In this document: positions 13,901 to 26,455 of the stretch, in pieces
How the letters are laid out: each line of letters opens with the position of its first letter
Numbering within the stretch: the first letter of the stretch is position 1
Assembly: GCA_026724425.1 (NCBI GenBank)
Contig: JAIUCV010000003.1
Location: 60,069,088-60,133,087, forward strand
Reading direction: 5' to 3'
Length of the DNA stretch: 64,000 nucleotides
Source of the DNA: Erythrophleum ivorense
Lineage: Eukaryota; Streptophyta; Magnoliopsida; Fabales; Fabaceae
Made by a program: the position numbers and the translations under genes
The notes under the pieces: generated by a model
The model's input: only the letters and a program-made list of their open reading frames with translations
Databases searched by the model: none
Told to the model about the DNA's origin: nothing

Positions 13901-16900
13901 GATACAAGAAAATGAGAAAATTATTTTGGTATTATGTGAAATTTTAGGGATGTTCTGCAATTTTTGGGATATTATTTTTCTTTATTATTAATACATAAAG
14001 TGTTCTTGACTGTTGTCATTGTGCATGGTGGTTTGCTCCAGGGTGGGCTGTTATGGTTTATGAAGAGCAATTCATTTATTAACTGAAATATATTTTCCAG
14101 TAAACCCAATGTTTTGAGGTGTTTATGGGATTAGTGATTGGTACTATTAGTCTTTGTTTTTCATGCAATTTCAATGTTACCTGACTGACTTCTCATTGTT
14201 TTCTTTAGGAGAGGATTATTTTTATGTCCTCTTCTTGGGTTTCTGCAAATGGCATTTTTAGAGGGGTGTCCCTTGTGGATCTTCAAAGGGATTGGCAGGC
14301 TCTTCTGAGTTAGAGCTCGGATTTTTTTCTTTGGTATTAGCTTTTGTTTGTAGAGTATCCCTTGTCCTTTGTTTTTGTACCTTTTTGTATTATTCTCTCT
14401 TCCCATCAATAAATTATCTTTTCATTTAAAACAATTCTACCTGACTGACTTCTCATTGTCCTCTTCCCCAAGCTCTTCTGAAACCTGTTCCATATCTATT
14501 GTGAAACTGGCAATTGTTGTTTCTCATGCAATCTCTAGGTTACCTAAATTACTTCTCTTTCTCCTTTTATCACAATCTCCTAATCAGCTAATGGCATATT
14601 GTGTACTTTCTTATCATTTTTGCTGACTTAAGTATTGTTACATGTACAGGTTAAGTTTCGTGAGTTTATACCCAGCATCTTGAATGTATCACGGCAGTGC
14701 CTTGCCTCAGGAGAAGAAGATGTTGCCATAATCGCTTTTGAAATTTTTGATGAGCTGATAGAATCTCCTGCACCTCTTCTTGGAGAATCGGTCAAATCCA
14801 TAGTGCAGTTCTCCCTTGAGGTTTGCTCAAGTCAGAATTTGGAGTCTAACACACGTCATCAGGTGGGATAGGATCATAAATTATATTGCTAATTTGCTAT
14901 GGCTTTTGTACTCTTGCTGTTTAATCATTTTTCTCACTTATTCATTCCATGTAACAGGCTATCCAGATTATTTCATGGCTGGCAAAATACAAGTCTAATA
15001 CTTTGAAAAAACATAAGCTTGTGATCCCTATCCTACAAATTTTATGCCCTTTGCTTGCTGAATCAACAAATGAGAATCTAGATGATGATCTTGCACCAGA
15101 TCGAGCTGCTGCTGAAGTTATTGATACTATGGCTTTGAACCTCCCAAAGCATGTTTTTCCACCAGTTTTTGAATTTGCTTCTGTAAGCTGTCAAAATGCA
15201 AATCCAAAGTTTCGGGAAGCTTCTGTTACCGCATTAGGTGTCATTTCAGAAGGTTGTTTGGAGCTTATGAAAAATAAACTTGAACCTGTTCTCCATATTG
15301 TCCTGGGTGCTCTGAGGGATCCTGAACAAATGGTGAGAGGGGCAGCTTCATTTGCTTTGGGTCAATTTGCTGAGCACTTGCAGCCTGAAATTGTATCCCA
15401 TTATGAAAGTGTTCTTCCTTGCATCTTGAATGCCCTTGAGGATGCATCTGATGAAGTAAAGGTACACATTGGAAACAATAATAATTCCTTAGATTATCTG
15501 CATGTTGCTTGAGTATTATATTCCCATTTCGTGCAGGAAAAATCATACTATGCTTTGGCTGCATTTTGTGAGAACATGGGTGAGGAAATCCTTCCTTTTC
15601 TAGATCCTTTGATGGGAAGACTGTTGGCAGCTCTCGAAAATAGTTCTCTAAATTTGCAGGAGACATGCATGGTAAGACAATGATTTGGTAAAGATTTAGC
15701 TATTGGTTTTTTTTCCTTTGTATTTAATTTCCACTTTTTCCTCTGGATGCCCTTCGCAGTCTGCCATTGGTTCTATTGCATCTGCTGCCGAGCAAGCATT
15801 CATTCCTTATGCTGAAAGGGTTTTAGAGTTGATGAAAAACTTCATGGTGTTAACTAATGATGAAGATCTCCGTGCACGTGCAAGGGCTACTGAACTAGTT
15901 GGAATTGTTGCAATGTCTGTGGGGAAAATGAGAATGGAACCAATATTACCCCCTTATATAGAAGCTGCGATATCAGTAATTACCATCAATGCTCAGCATT
16001 TAACTCTGATCACTTTCCATGTCCCTGGGGTTATTGATTTGTTCCTATTTCATTCAGGGTTTTGGACTCGAGTTCAGTGAGCTTAGGGAGTACACCCATG
16101 GATTCTTCAGTAATGTTGCAGAGATTTTGGATGATAGTTTTGCACAGGTATGCATAGATTAACCTTTTACATATTTCTTATATTGACGTTATCTTACAAG
16201 TGGAATTTGTAATGGGTAAACAGTATCTTCCTCATGTTGTGCCTCTTGCATTCTCTTCCTGCAATCTGGATGACGGCTCTGCAGTGGACATTGATGAGTT
16301 TGATGATGAAAATGCCAATGGATTTGGAGGGGTTTCATCTGATGATGAAGCTCATGATGAGCCAAGAGTTCGAAATATAAGTATTAGAACTGGAGTTTTG
16401 GATGAAAAGGCGGCTGCAACCCAAGCTCTTGGCTTATTTGCACAGCACACAAAGAGTTCTTATGCTCCGTATCCTTTAACTATATTACTTTTCTCTTCAT
16501 AGTTAAACCTTTCACAACACAATTAATATTAATAACAGATGGGCATGAATTCTTTAATTATCTTAAGTTACTTGGAAGAGACGCTGAGAATCTTGGTGAG
16601 ACACTCTGGTTATTTTCATGAAGATGTTAGACTTCAGGCAGTCATTGCTTTAAAACGTAAGTAGATATGATTTTCTGAAAGCTGTTTTGTTTCAAATACT
16701 ATATATACATTTTACTTTTATTCTCTTTTTCTGCAGAATATCATGTGCTTTTCATGCATGGCACAATCCTGTTGCTTTCCTTAAGTAATAATTTGTTGTT
16801 TGTTTAACTCAGAGTGCATTTTACCATGTATAATACTTAAGAATGCAGAATCCCATTCCCTAGAATCACATGAATCATGATAATGAATCACTTGTATAAG

Positions 16901-19462
16901 AAAATGGAAAAAATAAGTAAAAATATATTTCAATGGAAGTAAACTGCCCTTTCTAGTTTGGGCATGAAAATTTTACGTGTTTTTTGAGGTCAATTTGTAG
17001 ATGACATTATGATTCCTTCTCTGTTATTTCGGTTCTCAAATACCTCAGCTTTCCCTTACAATTTTATACAATCTCAGTGTCGAATGCTGATATATTGTTT
17101 ATTTTAATGCAGATATTCTGACTGCAGCTCATGCAATCTTCCAAAGTCAAAATGTAAGTCTGCATCAATACCTCCTATCATTGTATTTTCACTTTTCCCT
17201 TTTACAACTACAGCCATTTATTTACCTAATCTCTTAGTTTCGAGTCCCTATCTTTTGTCCTTTTCATATTTTTTAATTCTAGGATTGTAACACTAGCTAT
17301 GTGAGTTGTCATTTTGATTTGTCAACCAGTATTTTTCTTATCATGATTAGTAGGAGCTTTTTGTTTGGCAATATGGGTTACTACTGAATAACATACAAAG
17401 AAATGTGCCTTTTCTCACTGCTCTTCAATGTTTCTTCTCTTCTAAGAAACTTACTTTCAGTTTTACTGTGATAAACACTTATGCTTGCTTTTCAGGAAGG
17501 AGCAGCAAAAGCAAAAGAAATTCTTGGTAAGAACATGAACTGGAATAGTTATATTTTTTCTCCTTTTTATTTGTCATGATAAGCCAGTTCCTTTTATTAA
17601 TATAACCATTTACGTCTATTTAATTCTACAGATACAGTGATGAATATTTACATCAAAACTATGGTTGATGATGACGACAAGCAAGTGGTTGCTCAAGCTT
17701 GCACAAGCATAGCTGATATCATTAGAGATTATGGTTATTCAACTTTTGAGCCTTGTAAGCATTCATTTAACTGGCTGTATTCAACCTATCATAAGTCATT
17801 TGCTGATGCTAAGAAGAGATTTGTCACTGTATTTCTTTTTTCGCTTGAGCTCATTTTAGACTTGCACAAGCTTGTTGAAGCAACTTCATTGTTGCTTCGG
17901 GAGGAATCTTCTTGTCAGAAGATAGAGTCAGACAGTGAAATTGATGATGATGATAGTGAGCATGATGAAGTGCTTATGGATGCAGTTTCTGATCTTCTTC
18001 CTGCATTCGCAAAGGCCATGGGATCTCAATTTGCTTCCATCTTTGCTCAGCTATTTGAACCTTTAATGAAATTTGCAGTGAGTTAGAAGCCCGCAATTTT
18101 TTTTCTTTTAATGATTAGGTATCGATTATGAAACCGTTATACTCACTGTAAAATGCAGAAAGCTTCCCGTCCGCCTCAAGATAGGACCATGGTAGTTGCT
18201 TGCCTTGCTGAAGTTGCTCAGAACATGGGTTCTCCTATTGCAGGATATGTGGATGTAATTTTGTTGCTCTCTTTTACTTTTATTATATCAATTTTTAATG
18301 CTAGTGCTTATTTAGAGTAGTTTGATTGATTTGTAATATGTTATATCCTTTTTCTTAGCGAGTGATGCCCTTGGTACTCAAAGAACTAGCATCATCTGAG
18401 GCAACAAATAGAAGGAATGCTGCCTTTTGTGTTGGAGAGTTGTGCAAAAATGGTGGTGATTTAGCTGTGAAGTATCCTTTTCCATGTCACGTATTTGATT
18501 GCAGTAGACTCTTATCTTTCCCATTGCCAGTTGTAATAGTGCTTTTAGTTAGCTTATGAGACTAACAGTTAATTCGATTATCTGTGTTAACCAATATTAG
18601 TTGTAAAGTAAGCACTGTTGACTATTTTTGGGCTTTAATCTTCTGTTCCTGTAAGCCCTGCTGTCACCTTGGTTTAGCATTTCTTTAATCCAATACCAGA
18701 TACTATGACAATATATTGCGTGGCCTTCATCCTTTGTTTGGTGAGTCTGAGCCGGATGATGCAGTGAGGGATAATGCAGCTGGTGCTGTGGCACGGATGA
18801 TAATGGTGCACCCTGAATCTATTCCATTAAATCAGGTAACCTCCAGCTTTCTTTATATCCCTACTCCCCATATAATTTAAAACAGCATTTTTCATTAAAA
18901 AGAAAAAGGGAAAAAAGTAGCCAGTGCCTTTCAAATTTCATGTCCTTTCTGCTTTGGAAGTTATATTTTGCTCAAAACACGTGATAACCAAATATTTTTA
19001 TTGGCTTTTATCTAAATATCTCTTGGATACTTTTTGCAGGTTCTTCCTGTTTTCTTGAGAGTTCTTCCTTTAAAAGAAGACCATGAAGAGTCTATGGCCG
19101 TCTATAGTTGTGTCTCTACTCTTGTATTATCATCCAATCCCCAGGTAATTGTTTCTTTCAAGAACTGTTAAAATGCTTTCCTTGCTTTATTGTTTTCCCA
19201 AATGGCAGTATTCTCCTACATTCTGCCTTACTCTATTTATCCTTTCCTAAATGTAATCCAGATCCTCTCCCTAGTCCCTGAGTTGGTTAATCTTTTTGCT
19301 CAAGTGGTGGCTTCACCTGTTGAGACCTCTGAAGTTAAAGCTTTAGTAGGCAGAGCATTTTCTCATCTGATTTCACTATACGGACATCAAATGCAACCCC
19401 TTCTAAGCAATCTCTCACCTGCACATGCGAATGCATTATCTGATTTTGTCCCGAGGAGTTGA
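10934..19462 (+). CDS. IMB4: Importin beta, importin-4/IMB4 type (HEAT-repeat karyopherin)
   Basis: Nuclear transport receptor that binds cargo and Ran-GTP and moves through nuclear pores; the Kap123/importin-4 family imports histones and ribosomal proteins. Twenty exons join in frame to 1048 aa: 10934-11208, 11958-12090, 13004-13140, 13239-13284, 14650-14862, 14958-15461, 15537-15671, 15760-15975, 16058-16147, 16224-16468, 16568-16656, 17113-17153, 17496-17526, 17632-17754, 17860-18077, 18159-18254, 18359-18471, 18700-18835, 19040-19144, 19262-19462. The protein closely follows my recollection of Arabidopsis At4g27640, from MAQSLELLLIQFLMP to the end, and is similar in length. The importin N-terminal domain is near residues 20-90 and HEAT repeats fill the rest. 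Two acidic loops occur, one near 605-630 (DIDEFDDEN) and one near 785-797 (SEIDDDD). Introns at 16469 and 18472 carry U12-type signals; intron 4 holds a LINE fragment. No break is seen in the reading frame. Confidence 0.96.
14200..14437 (+). mobile_element. 5'-truncated LINE insertion in importin intron 4
   Basis: A 22-bp sequence at 14178-14199 (starting TACCTGACTG, ending CTCATTGT) recurs exactly at 14438-14459. Such long target duplications are typical of LINE insertion. Between them lies a LINE 3' end: TATTTTTATGTCCTC, CTTGTGGATCTTCAAAGGG (C terminus reading LVDLQRDW), then a T-rich tail ending ATCAATAAATTATC and an A-rich stretch. The same 3'-end family occurs in membralin intron 1 near 28829. 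Confidence 0.8.
16469..16567 (+). other. U12-type (minor spliceosome) intron, GT-AG subtype
   Basis: The donor GTATCCTTT matches the U12 5' splice-site consensus. A TTCTTTAATT branch-like motif lies about 11 bases before the AG at 16566-16567. The junction GCT CC|T TAC TTG GAA GAG restores A-P-Y-L-E-E, as in the Arabidopsis protein. Length is 99 bp. Confidence 0.85.
18472..18699 (+). other. Second U12-type (minor spliceosome) intron, GT-AG subtype
   Basis: The donor is GTATCCTTTT and a TTCTTTAATCC branch-like motif lies about 10 bases before the AG at 18698-18699. The junction GTG AA|A TAC TAT GAC gives V-K-Y-Y-D. Other GT donors in this gene (mostly GTAAG, GTGAG or GTAAT types) look like ordinary U2 sites. 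Confidence 0.85.
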
Positions 19463-20884
19463 TATGGCAGGAAAATGGAAATTTTTTTTTTCTCATTTTT
19501 TCGCTTGTTGTACTTACCTAGTATGTTTTTGAAGGAATGGTTTGTTATACATATAGTTCAAAGTGTAGCTGTTCAGCCCTGGCGGAAGATCATCACTTTT
19601 ACATGGTATGAATATGATGCTGTTGAGGGATGTTACCTATTGATTGTCATGAAATAGTATATATAAGTGCCCATAAAACACTATAAACGGATCTTAGTTA
19701 TTAGTGGTTGTTGCAAATTCACAATTTGACTATTGGATCTTCTATAAATCAATGTTGGGAACAACAAATCTTCTAAGTATAGTTTTCCTCATGAGACCAA
19801 TTTTGCAGGTAGTTTTCTGGGACATGCCTAACAACCTTGTCCAAGCTATTGCCTTTAATAGTATTTCCCTTTTAATCAAATACACCAATCAACTGACCTT
19901 TGATGTTTATTACTGCTTATCCTGCAGGTTACCATTGCCCCTTCCAGCGCCTCCTCGATTCTTTTGGAGAAGCTTTTTTTTTTTTTCTCCTCCTTTCACC
20001 CGCTGGTTTTATTGTTCCTTGTTTTATTCTTTACTTTTTAAGTTAATATTCATTAATTAATCTTCCAAGATTATATCATTTATTTTCCCCTGTTGTGTTC
20101 ATTTTACTGGCTTGGAGGGTGAGAGTAGTGTTGTTGAGGTTTATATCCAATTGATCTAAACCTTTTTCACGAGTATAATAGTTATATAATGCCCAGTTTG
20201 GTGTATGCAACTTCTCTCTATTTCCTGTTTACGTTCTCAACCGTAATTGATTTAATTGAGATGAACTGTTGTAATGTAAGGCTAAGAGTTTTTGTTGACT
20301 CATTTCCATATATGTGACTATGCGGATTCAGGTAACATTGCTAATTAAATGCAATATTCTGTTCCCCGCGAGAGCTCTTTGATTAACCACGTTTCAGACT
20401 TTCCTTCTCTTCATCTTATCTTCCTGTTCACTTCTATTGTTTTTTGGTAAATGCTTCTTTCTTTTCTTCGCTGTCTTGTTATCCCCCCTTTTTTCTTCCT
20501 TAAAAAAAAAAATATTTTGATTCTCAGAAAGATGGGGTTTTTACTAGTTTAATACTTCATGAATTGTTTTATATTATTTGAGTAATATGATTTTAATTCA
20601 ATCCAATCTGATCAACCTTATATTAGATTGATTCATTTATAATAATTTTAATAAAATTAATTAAATGATATTTTTTTAATCGATTTCATCCATTCGGTTT
20701 GATAAATGTCCAAAGCAATTCAAACTAAAACGAGAAACAGCTCGAGTAACAAGCACTACAGAATTTTTTAAATAAATTATAAACAAATGTAGTTTTTAAA
20801 ATTTACCAAGTATTTCAAGAGAATATAGTGTTACACTTATTTATAGAATTTGAGAGTTGGCTTTCCAATTTGTTTATATAATTA
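19463..20884 (+). other. Importin 3' UTR and downstream flank
   Basis: Sequence after the stop is T-rich with no coding signal. Transcript end is not certain; ATTCATTAATTAATC near 20048 lies in a plausible polyadenylation region. The rest to 20884 is AT-rich with no recognised element. Confidence 0.35.
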
Positions 20885-21305
20885 AGTAAAATTCTATTTT
20901 AGTCTTTTATAAATGGGGTTTTATCTGGATATTCTCTTATCAAATAATTGTCTTAATTTGGTTTTTTAATTTTATAGATAAAATATTTTTTAATTTATTC
21001 CTCTGAAAAATTATTTTTTTAATTTAGTCTCTCACATGTGAGTATTTTTTAATTTAATTTTTAATAAATAAAATTGTTATCAATAATTTGATAGAAAGAT
21101 ATTATTGATAATAATTTTATTTATAGGAAATCAAATTAAGGAACACTCATCAATAGAGAATTAAATTAAGAAGATAATTTTATAAAAGATTAAATTAAGA
21201 AATATTTTATCTGTGAGAGCTTAAATTAAGAAAAATATTTTATGAGAGGTCAAATTAAGAAATATATTATTTATAAGAGATTGAAATGAAAATTTACTTT
21301 TTAAT
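20885..21305. repeat. AT-rich foldback element downstream of importin
   Basis: Sequence is roughly self-complementary around 21090: AATAAAATTGTTATCAATAA on the left pairs with TTATTGATAATAATTTTATT on the right. Motifs of the type TTAATTTGGTT/TTTAATTTAGTC on the left recur inverted as AAATTAAG on the right. The right half also repeats a unit of about 30-40 bp (AATTAAGAAATATTTTAT and variants). It is non-coding and probably a MITE. Confidence 0.5.
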
Positions 21306-22298
21306 GAATTTGCAAGGACTATTTCACACAAGTAATTTTATCATAGAAATTCCTTGCATGTAATTTTTTCTTTTTTGAACACAAAATGGGGCAAGAGCCC
21401 AGAAAAAACCAACTAACTGCAAATCATGCGAGGCAGAGCAATTCCCTTTATATCAGCATCTAAACAAGCAAAATATCCTACTGGGGGCTCCAATAAGCCA
21501 TGAAAGCCAAGAGGGAGGTGGTGGGCTTCATTGGCGAGCCAATCGGCAGTGCCATTAGCCTCTCCGTAAACGTGGCTAATATATGCGTCCCAACGACGAG
21601 CTCTAAGATCTCTAATCTCCGAAACAAGATTGTAGCATGTGTGTCAAGGGTCACTTCCATTAAGAACCAGGTTAATAGCAGTGAGTCAGCTTCCACAAGA
21701 ACTCTCCTGAAGTTCTTCTCCGACGCGAGCTTTAACCTATGAAGGATACCCCCACAATTTAGCCACAGTGATAGTGCACATTCCCAAGTTGGAGTTAAAA
21801 CCTTTAACCCAGTGACCCGAAGCGTTCCTTTAAGCCCACCACAAGATGCTAGCTAGACCATTGTAATTGACAGACCCGTCTCCATTGACTTTCACCCAGC
21901 TCTTTGGTGGGAATTTCCATTTGATCATAACTTTAGATTTGTGAATGCCAATGTCCATAAGCTTTTCTTGCAAGTTTTCATCCTCCATCGACCGTCTTTT
22001 ACAAATATGAAACATCTCCATAGGTGTAGCGACAGTCCCTTTGAAGGCTTTTTCACATCTAGTGACCCATAAAACCCAGCACACATATTCGAATAACTCG
22101 CTCCAGCGAAGGTGGGATACCATGCTGCTACAGGCTTCATTACGGGAGCTCCAGCTGATCCACTCATGACTATTAAGTGAGAAGAAGAGGTCCCATAAAG
22201 ACGGATGAACCACTAGTTTCCAAAGTGTTTTACCTCTATCACAGTCGCGTATACAGTGCATCGCAGACTCAATGGAATTGCACCCAAAGATACAACCT

Positions 22299-23300
22299 TG
22301 TTGGAGAATATGTATGTGTGTGTGTCAAAAGGGGAAGAGAAAAAGAGGAGTCCCACATTGCTCAAACAAATGAAGGCTCAATGGTATAAATATTAACATG
22401 TGATTATGAAAGAGCAAAATGGGCTTAGGAGGAGAATGGGCTCGCGCGCTCAAAAGGCTGAACCAACACAATTGAATTCAGTTGAAATTTGTCGATTTTC
22501 TCCCTGCGCGCAAAATATACGCGGTGTTGGACACTTTTTACCGTTGCCAGAAATAATTTTTGAAAATTAAATATTTTCAAATAGCCTTCCGACAAGTAAA
22601 GCGCCAAACTCGCCCTCGAAAGCTAGCTGGTGAGGTGAGGATTGCACTCACTTATATATCACCCAAGACCGCACTCTCCAAGCGATGTGGGACTTCTACA
22701 GGGGGCCAGTCCCTGTGCCATCTCCTTCGATAACCCGCACACTACAGGGCCGCCAATGTTCCCCCACCGGACACGCAACCTGTTACCACCACCCGGATGA
22801 GTTGGCTCTGATACCAGTGACAAGTAAAGCGCCTAACTCGCCCTCAAAAGCTAGCTGGTGAGGTGAGGATTGCACTCACTTATATAGCACGGAATATCTA
22901 CAATTTTAAGGCTTCGGTTATGAATTCAGGGTGAAAATATTTCTGAATGTCGGTCATCCATTTTGTGTAATTACTAATCCGTTTTTATTTTTATTATTTG
23001 ATTAAATTTCCATTAATCTTTATGTCGTAAACCGTCCAACGTTCAGAAACGTTCCCGTTAATATGATTAAATGTGGTCCAACGCCTCGTTACATTTAAGC
23101 CTATAAATACCGCATAGCTCTTTGGGTTCGACGCACTACAGCTACGGACAACCTTCGAGCTGCTCTCTCTTCCCCTCTCTCTGAGTTTTAATTTTCGCTG
23201 TTCTGCTTCCCTGCGACATCGCAGAAGAATCCGTTCAATCCTGGGGAGTGCCGTCTTGTGGCGGAATATCTCTCAAGGACAGTGTCCTTGCACACGGCTC
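22299..23300 (+). mobile_element. LTR-like insertion splitting the LINE
   Basis: The LINE reading breaks between a Cys-rich half-motif on the left (near 22295) and its other half on the right (near 23335). The inserted DNA starts TTGTTGGAGAATATG, a common plant copia LTR start. It carries CTATAAATACCGC at about 23101 as a TATA-like promoter, followed by CT-rich leader-like sequence. No pol is present, so it is probably a solo LTR or LTR fragment. The right boundary and target duplication were not resolved. A TRIM-like element lies inside it. Confidence 0.5.
22589..22893 (-). mobile_element. TRIM-like mini LTR element
   Basis: A stretch of about 72 bp starting GACAAGTAAAGCGCC is repeated at about 22590-22662 and 22820-22890. 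On the minus strand the left LTR begins TGTAGAAGTCCCACATCGC at 22700. The right LTR ends ...TTGTCA at 22819 and is followed by TGGTATCAGAGCC, the primer-binding site for initiator tRNA-Met. The internal domain is only about 120 bp (about 22701-22818), with a GGCCCCC purine-tract-like end next to the left LTR. The right LTR is truncated after about 75 bp. Such sizes fit a TRIM, which has no protein genes. Confidence 0.7.
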
Positions 23301-26003
23301 GGGTTTATTTGAATTTAACCAATTTCTTATTTGGCAATTAACACCTGCGTCATCAGAAAAACCAGAAATGGATCTATATTCGTTAGTCATTAAACGTTGT
23401 TGGACGGTGAGCCAGAGAAAATAGCGAACCTTTTCTGGCACTGGACACTTCCAAAACCAACTGCCAAACCCTCTGGGGCTCATTTGTGTCATGGTTCGAC
23501 AGAAGCAAATAAGCAGATTTGACCGTGAAATCACCATCACGCTCACTCCTCCATATTATGGTGCAGGACTGGACATATGTGAGTGGTCCTAACATTAAAT
23601 TGAGGCTCTAATACCATGGCTTGGACTTAACTTAATTTCAAAAGTTAATTTATAGGAGAAGAATTGCCACAAGCTTTATAAGGAGTATTCTAATTCAAAT
23701 CTTAGTCGAGGTGAGACTTAACAAGAATAGCAGCAACTACATTTTTTACTGATTGAGGGAGGACCTGATCAAGTATACTCCAGTTCCAAAAACCGTGTCC
23801 GTAACAAGCTAACAAAACTTTCATATTCTTAAGTTGTTTTGACGCCGGGAGGTTCGTATAATCCAAGAGAGGAGCTGGGAGTGGAGTCCATCTGTCAGCC
23901 CAGAAATTAACAGTGTGCCCATTACCCAGATTCCAGCCAATTACTGTAGAAGACGTCTCCCACACCTTCACAATGCCTTGCCATGCAGTAGAAGCAACCG
24001 TTTCTCTAGAAACGCAAGGCATCAACTTTCTTCCACATTTATACTTGCTCCTTAGCACCTTCGCCCATAAAGTATTGGGATTGCTGATTAAAACCCAACA
24101 AAGCTTCATGAAGAAAGCTTCATCCTGGGTTCGCAAGTTTTTCACTCCCAAGCCCCCCTATCTTCCTTGGTTTACACACTTTGTCCCATGCCACTAAATG
24201 TATGCGTCTTCCACTATCGTTCGAACCTCAAAGAAAGCTTCGACAGATCTGATCAAGCTCGTTGTAAATAGCTTTGGGAAAATGCATGGTTTGCATGGAA
24301 TATGATGGGAGAGCTGAAAGGACCACTGAACAAGAGTGGTTCGGCCTGCGAGGTTTAGAAGCTTGGCCTTCCATGAAGAGAGTCTTTGCTGAACCTTCTC
24401 GAGACTGTAAGACACGTTTGTGCAGCAGTGAAACACCTAGATATTTCCCAAGATCCCCTATGAGAGAGACCCGAAAGTTTCACTGACTTGTGTTGCTCTG
24501 GAGTGGTGGATGTTCTTAGAACAAAACAAACGAGTCTTATCAAGATTCACACGTTGACTGGAGGCATTGCAGAAAGTTGTCATGCACATCTTCATGACGT
24601 TAACCTGATCAACAGAAGCCTCAGCAAGCAGAATAAAATCAACAGCAAGGAAAAGGTGTGTTAAGGGAGGACCACTTTTCGAAAGCTTTAACGGATTTCA
24701 GTGTTTTTCCTTAACACCCCACCGGATACAATAGCCTAGCCGCTCCATGCAAACAACAAAGAGGTAAGGAGAAAGGAGGTCACCTTGTCTCACTCTCCTA
24801 GTTAGGGTAGAAGCTTTAGAAGCTTTACCATTCCACAACACGTGGATGGTATTACCCAAAATACAAGAGATGATGAGAGCTATCAAACTGGTGTGAAGGC
24901 CAATATTCTATAGTGTTTTTAAGGAAATCCCAGTCAATCCTATCATAAACTTTTTTCAAGTCCACCTTAATTGCAATGAAACCTTTCTTTCTTTTTTTGA
25001 GATCTCATCGAATGAATAACTTCTTGGCCTGCAACAGTGTTATTACTACTGTGTCTTCTTAAAATAAAACTGGGAAATAAACTTGTTAAGAACACCCTTC
25101 AACCGATTATTTATAATTTTATTGACAATTTTAAAAGCCACGTTGCGTAAGGAGATGAAAGGCAAGAAAAAAATATCTTACTTTGAAAAAAAAAAAATTC
25201 TCCACCTCTGACAAACTAGTTGCTACAAAAATCTTGTTTAATTGATCATGAGACAAAGCAAAAAACTAAAAAAATTATTTTTATTATATAAAATTTTTTT
25301 TATCTGCACTTGATGTATGGTGTAATTAGTACAATTAATAGTCCAAATTTAATTTATATAGATAGAGTTTATGTATAATATAAGTAGAGTTTATGTACAA
25401 AATAAATTTTAATCATTTAACATATAAATGATGTAATAGTTTTAAAATATGTAAGAATTGTTCTATTACATGAAACAAGCGTAGCACAAGTGGACATAAA
25501 ATAATAATTTGGCACAGGAGAATGCATAATTGAAAACAAATCCTCTATTGCATAGCAGTGGACATTTAAGAAAGAAAAAATGAAGTATTGAAAAAAAAAC
25601 GCCTCAGGGTGGGGCAGCACAACATTCTTTACCACGCAGGGAACAAAAGGGGATATGAACCCATGCACCATTGTGCATTTGAGCTAAGAAATTATGGTTT
25701 CCAGAAGCAACGCTTGGAGGGGAGGAGGGAAGGAGACGTAGCTGTGCATTTCAGATAAGCACTGTACATCGCTCCCTACATATATCCGCAAATCCTCTCC
25801 ATACAACAAAGCATTTGCAGAAGTTGGTGCTTGCACTCCTTCTTCCATCGAGATGTACTTCTATCACACTTCTTTTTTATTATTTATTATGGTATTATAG
25901 AAAGTTCATCAACAATTTGTTTTGTTGTAAGAATTATGATATAAAATATTAATTCTTTACTTATAGTATATATTGTTGTACCCAAGTCTTATGTTTTGAA
26001 AGG

Positions 26004-26455
26004 GGAAAATTACTTTTGATCTCTATACTTTCTTTCAAAATTTATAATTTGGTTTTGAATATTTAAAAATTTATAATTAAATCTTTATAGTATAATTTCT
26101 TTTTTAATTTAATTCTTGTTATTAAATTTCTATCAAGGTTCAATATGATTCTTTTTTATGTAGTTAATTATATATTATTTTGGCAATTTGAATATATATA
26201 ATTTAAACTCATTTATCCAAATAACTTAATATACATTAATTTTGTTTTATTATTTATTTGTACTTTTTTTTGTCTAAATTATGCGTATTCAAAATATTAA
26301 AATAACTCATGATAACTATATCATCAAAACTTAATATAACGTTGTCAAAAAGTTTAATAACAGAGATTAAATTAAAAAATTATAAATTTTAAATTATACA
26401 GACTAAATTAAAAATTAAAAGAAATTATAAAGACTAACAAATTAATTTATCCTTG
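26004..26455. repeat. AT-rich foldback (MITE-like) element, copy B
   Basis: It has the same arrangement as 376-780: left-half words such as TTATAATTAAATCTTTATAG and TTCTTGTTATTAAATT, a middle part with GAATATATATAATTTA, and an inverted right half ending GAAATTATAAAGAC. Two copies of one non-autonomous family are therefore in the window. Confidence 0.5.

Larger units (their letters stand above)
21367..25260 (-). mobile_element. Decayed L1-type LINE (ORF2 remnant), interrupted by an LTR-like insertion
   Basis: Read on the minus strand, about 25190-24700 encodes reverse-transcriptase pieces FIAIKVDLKKVYDRIDWDFL and RVRQGDLLSPYLFV. 24436-24194 has SLEKVQQRLSSWKAKLLNLA. 24151-23702 has the post-RT part with NFWADRW. 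23595-23340 has the zinc-binding linker (EKVRYFLWLTVQQRL). 22261-21830 has ESAMHCIRDCDRG type sequence and a start of RNase H (SWVKVNGDGSVNYNG). Many stops and frameshifts show it is dead. The 3' end is an A-rich tail at about 21367-21385. The 5' part is missing. The linker is split between about 22299 and 23300 by foreign sequence. Confidence 0.85.

Noticed and set aside
15265..15666. 133-codon minus-strand frame
   Set aside because: It is antisense to importin exons 6 and 7 and crosses their intron; a shadow of the real gene.
19704..20060. 118-codon frame downstream of importin
   Set aside because: It lies in the importin 3' flank, is T-rich with Phe runs, and has no recognised domain.
22300..23546. 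A 5-bp target duplication for the LTR-like insertion in the LINE
   Set aside because: Candidates such as AACC near 22298 and 23316 do not give proper TG...CA ends, so no claim is made.
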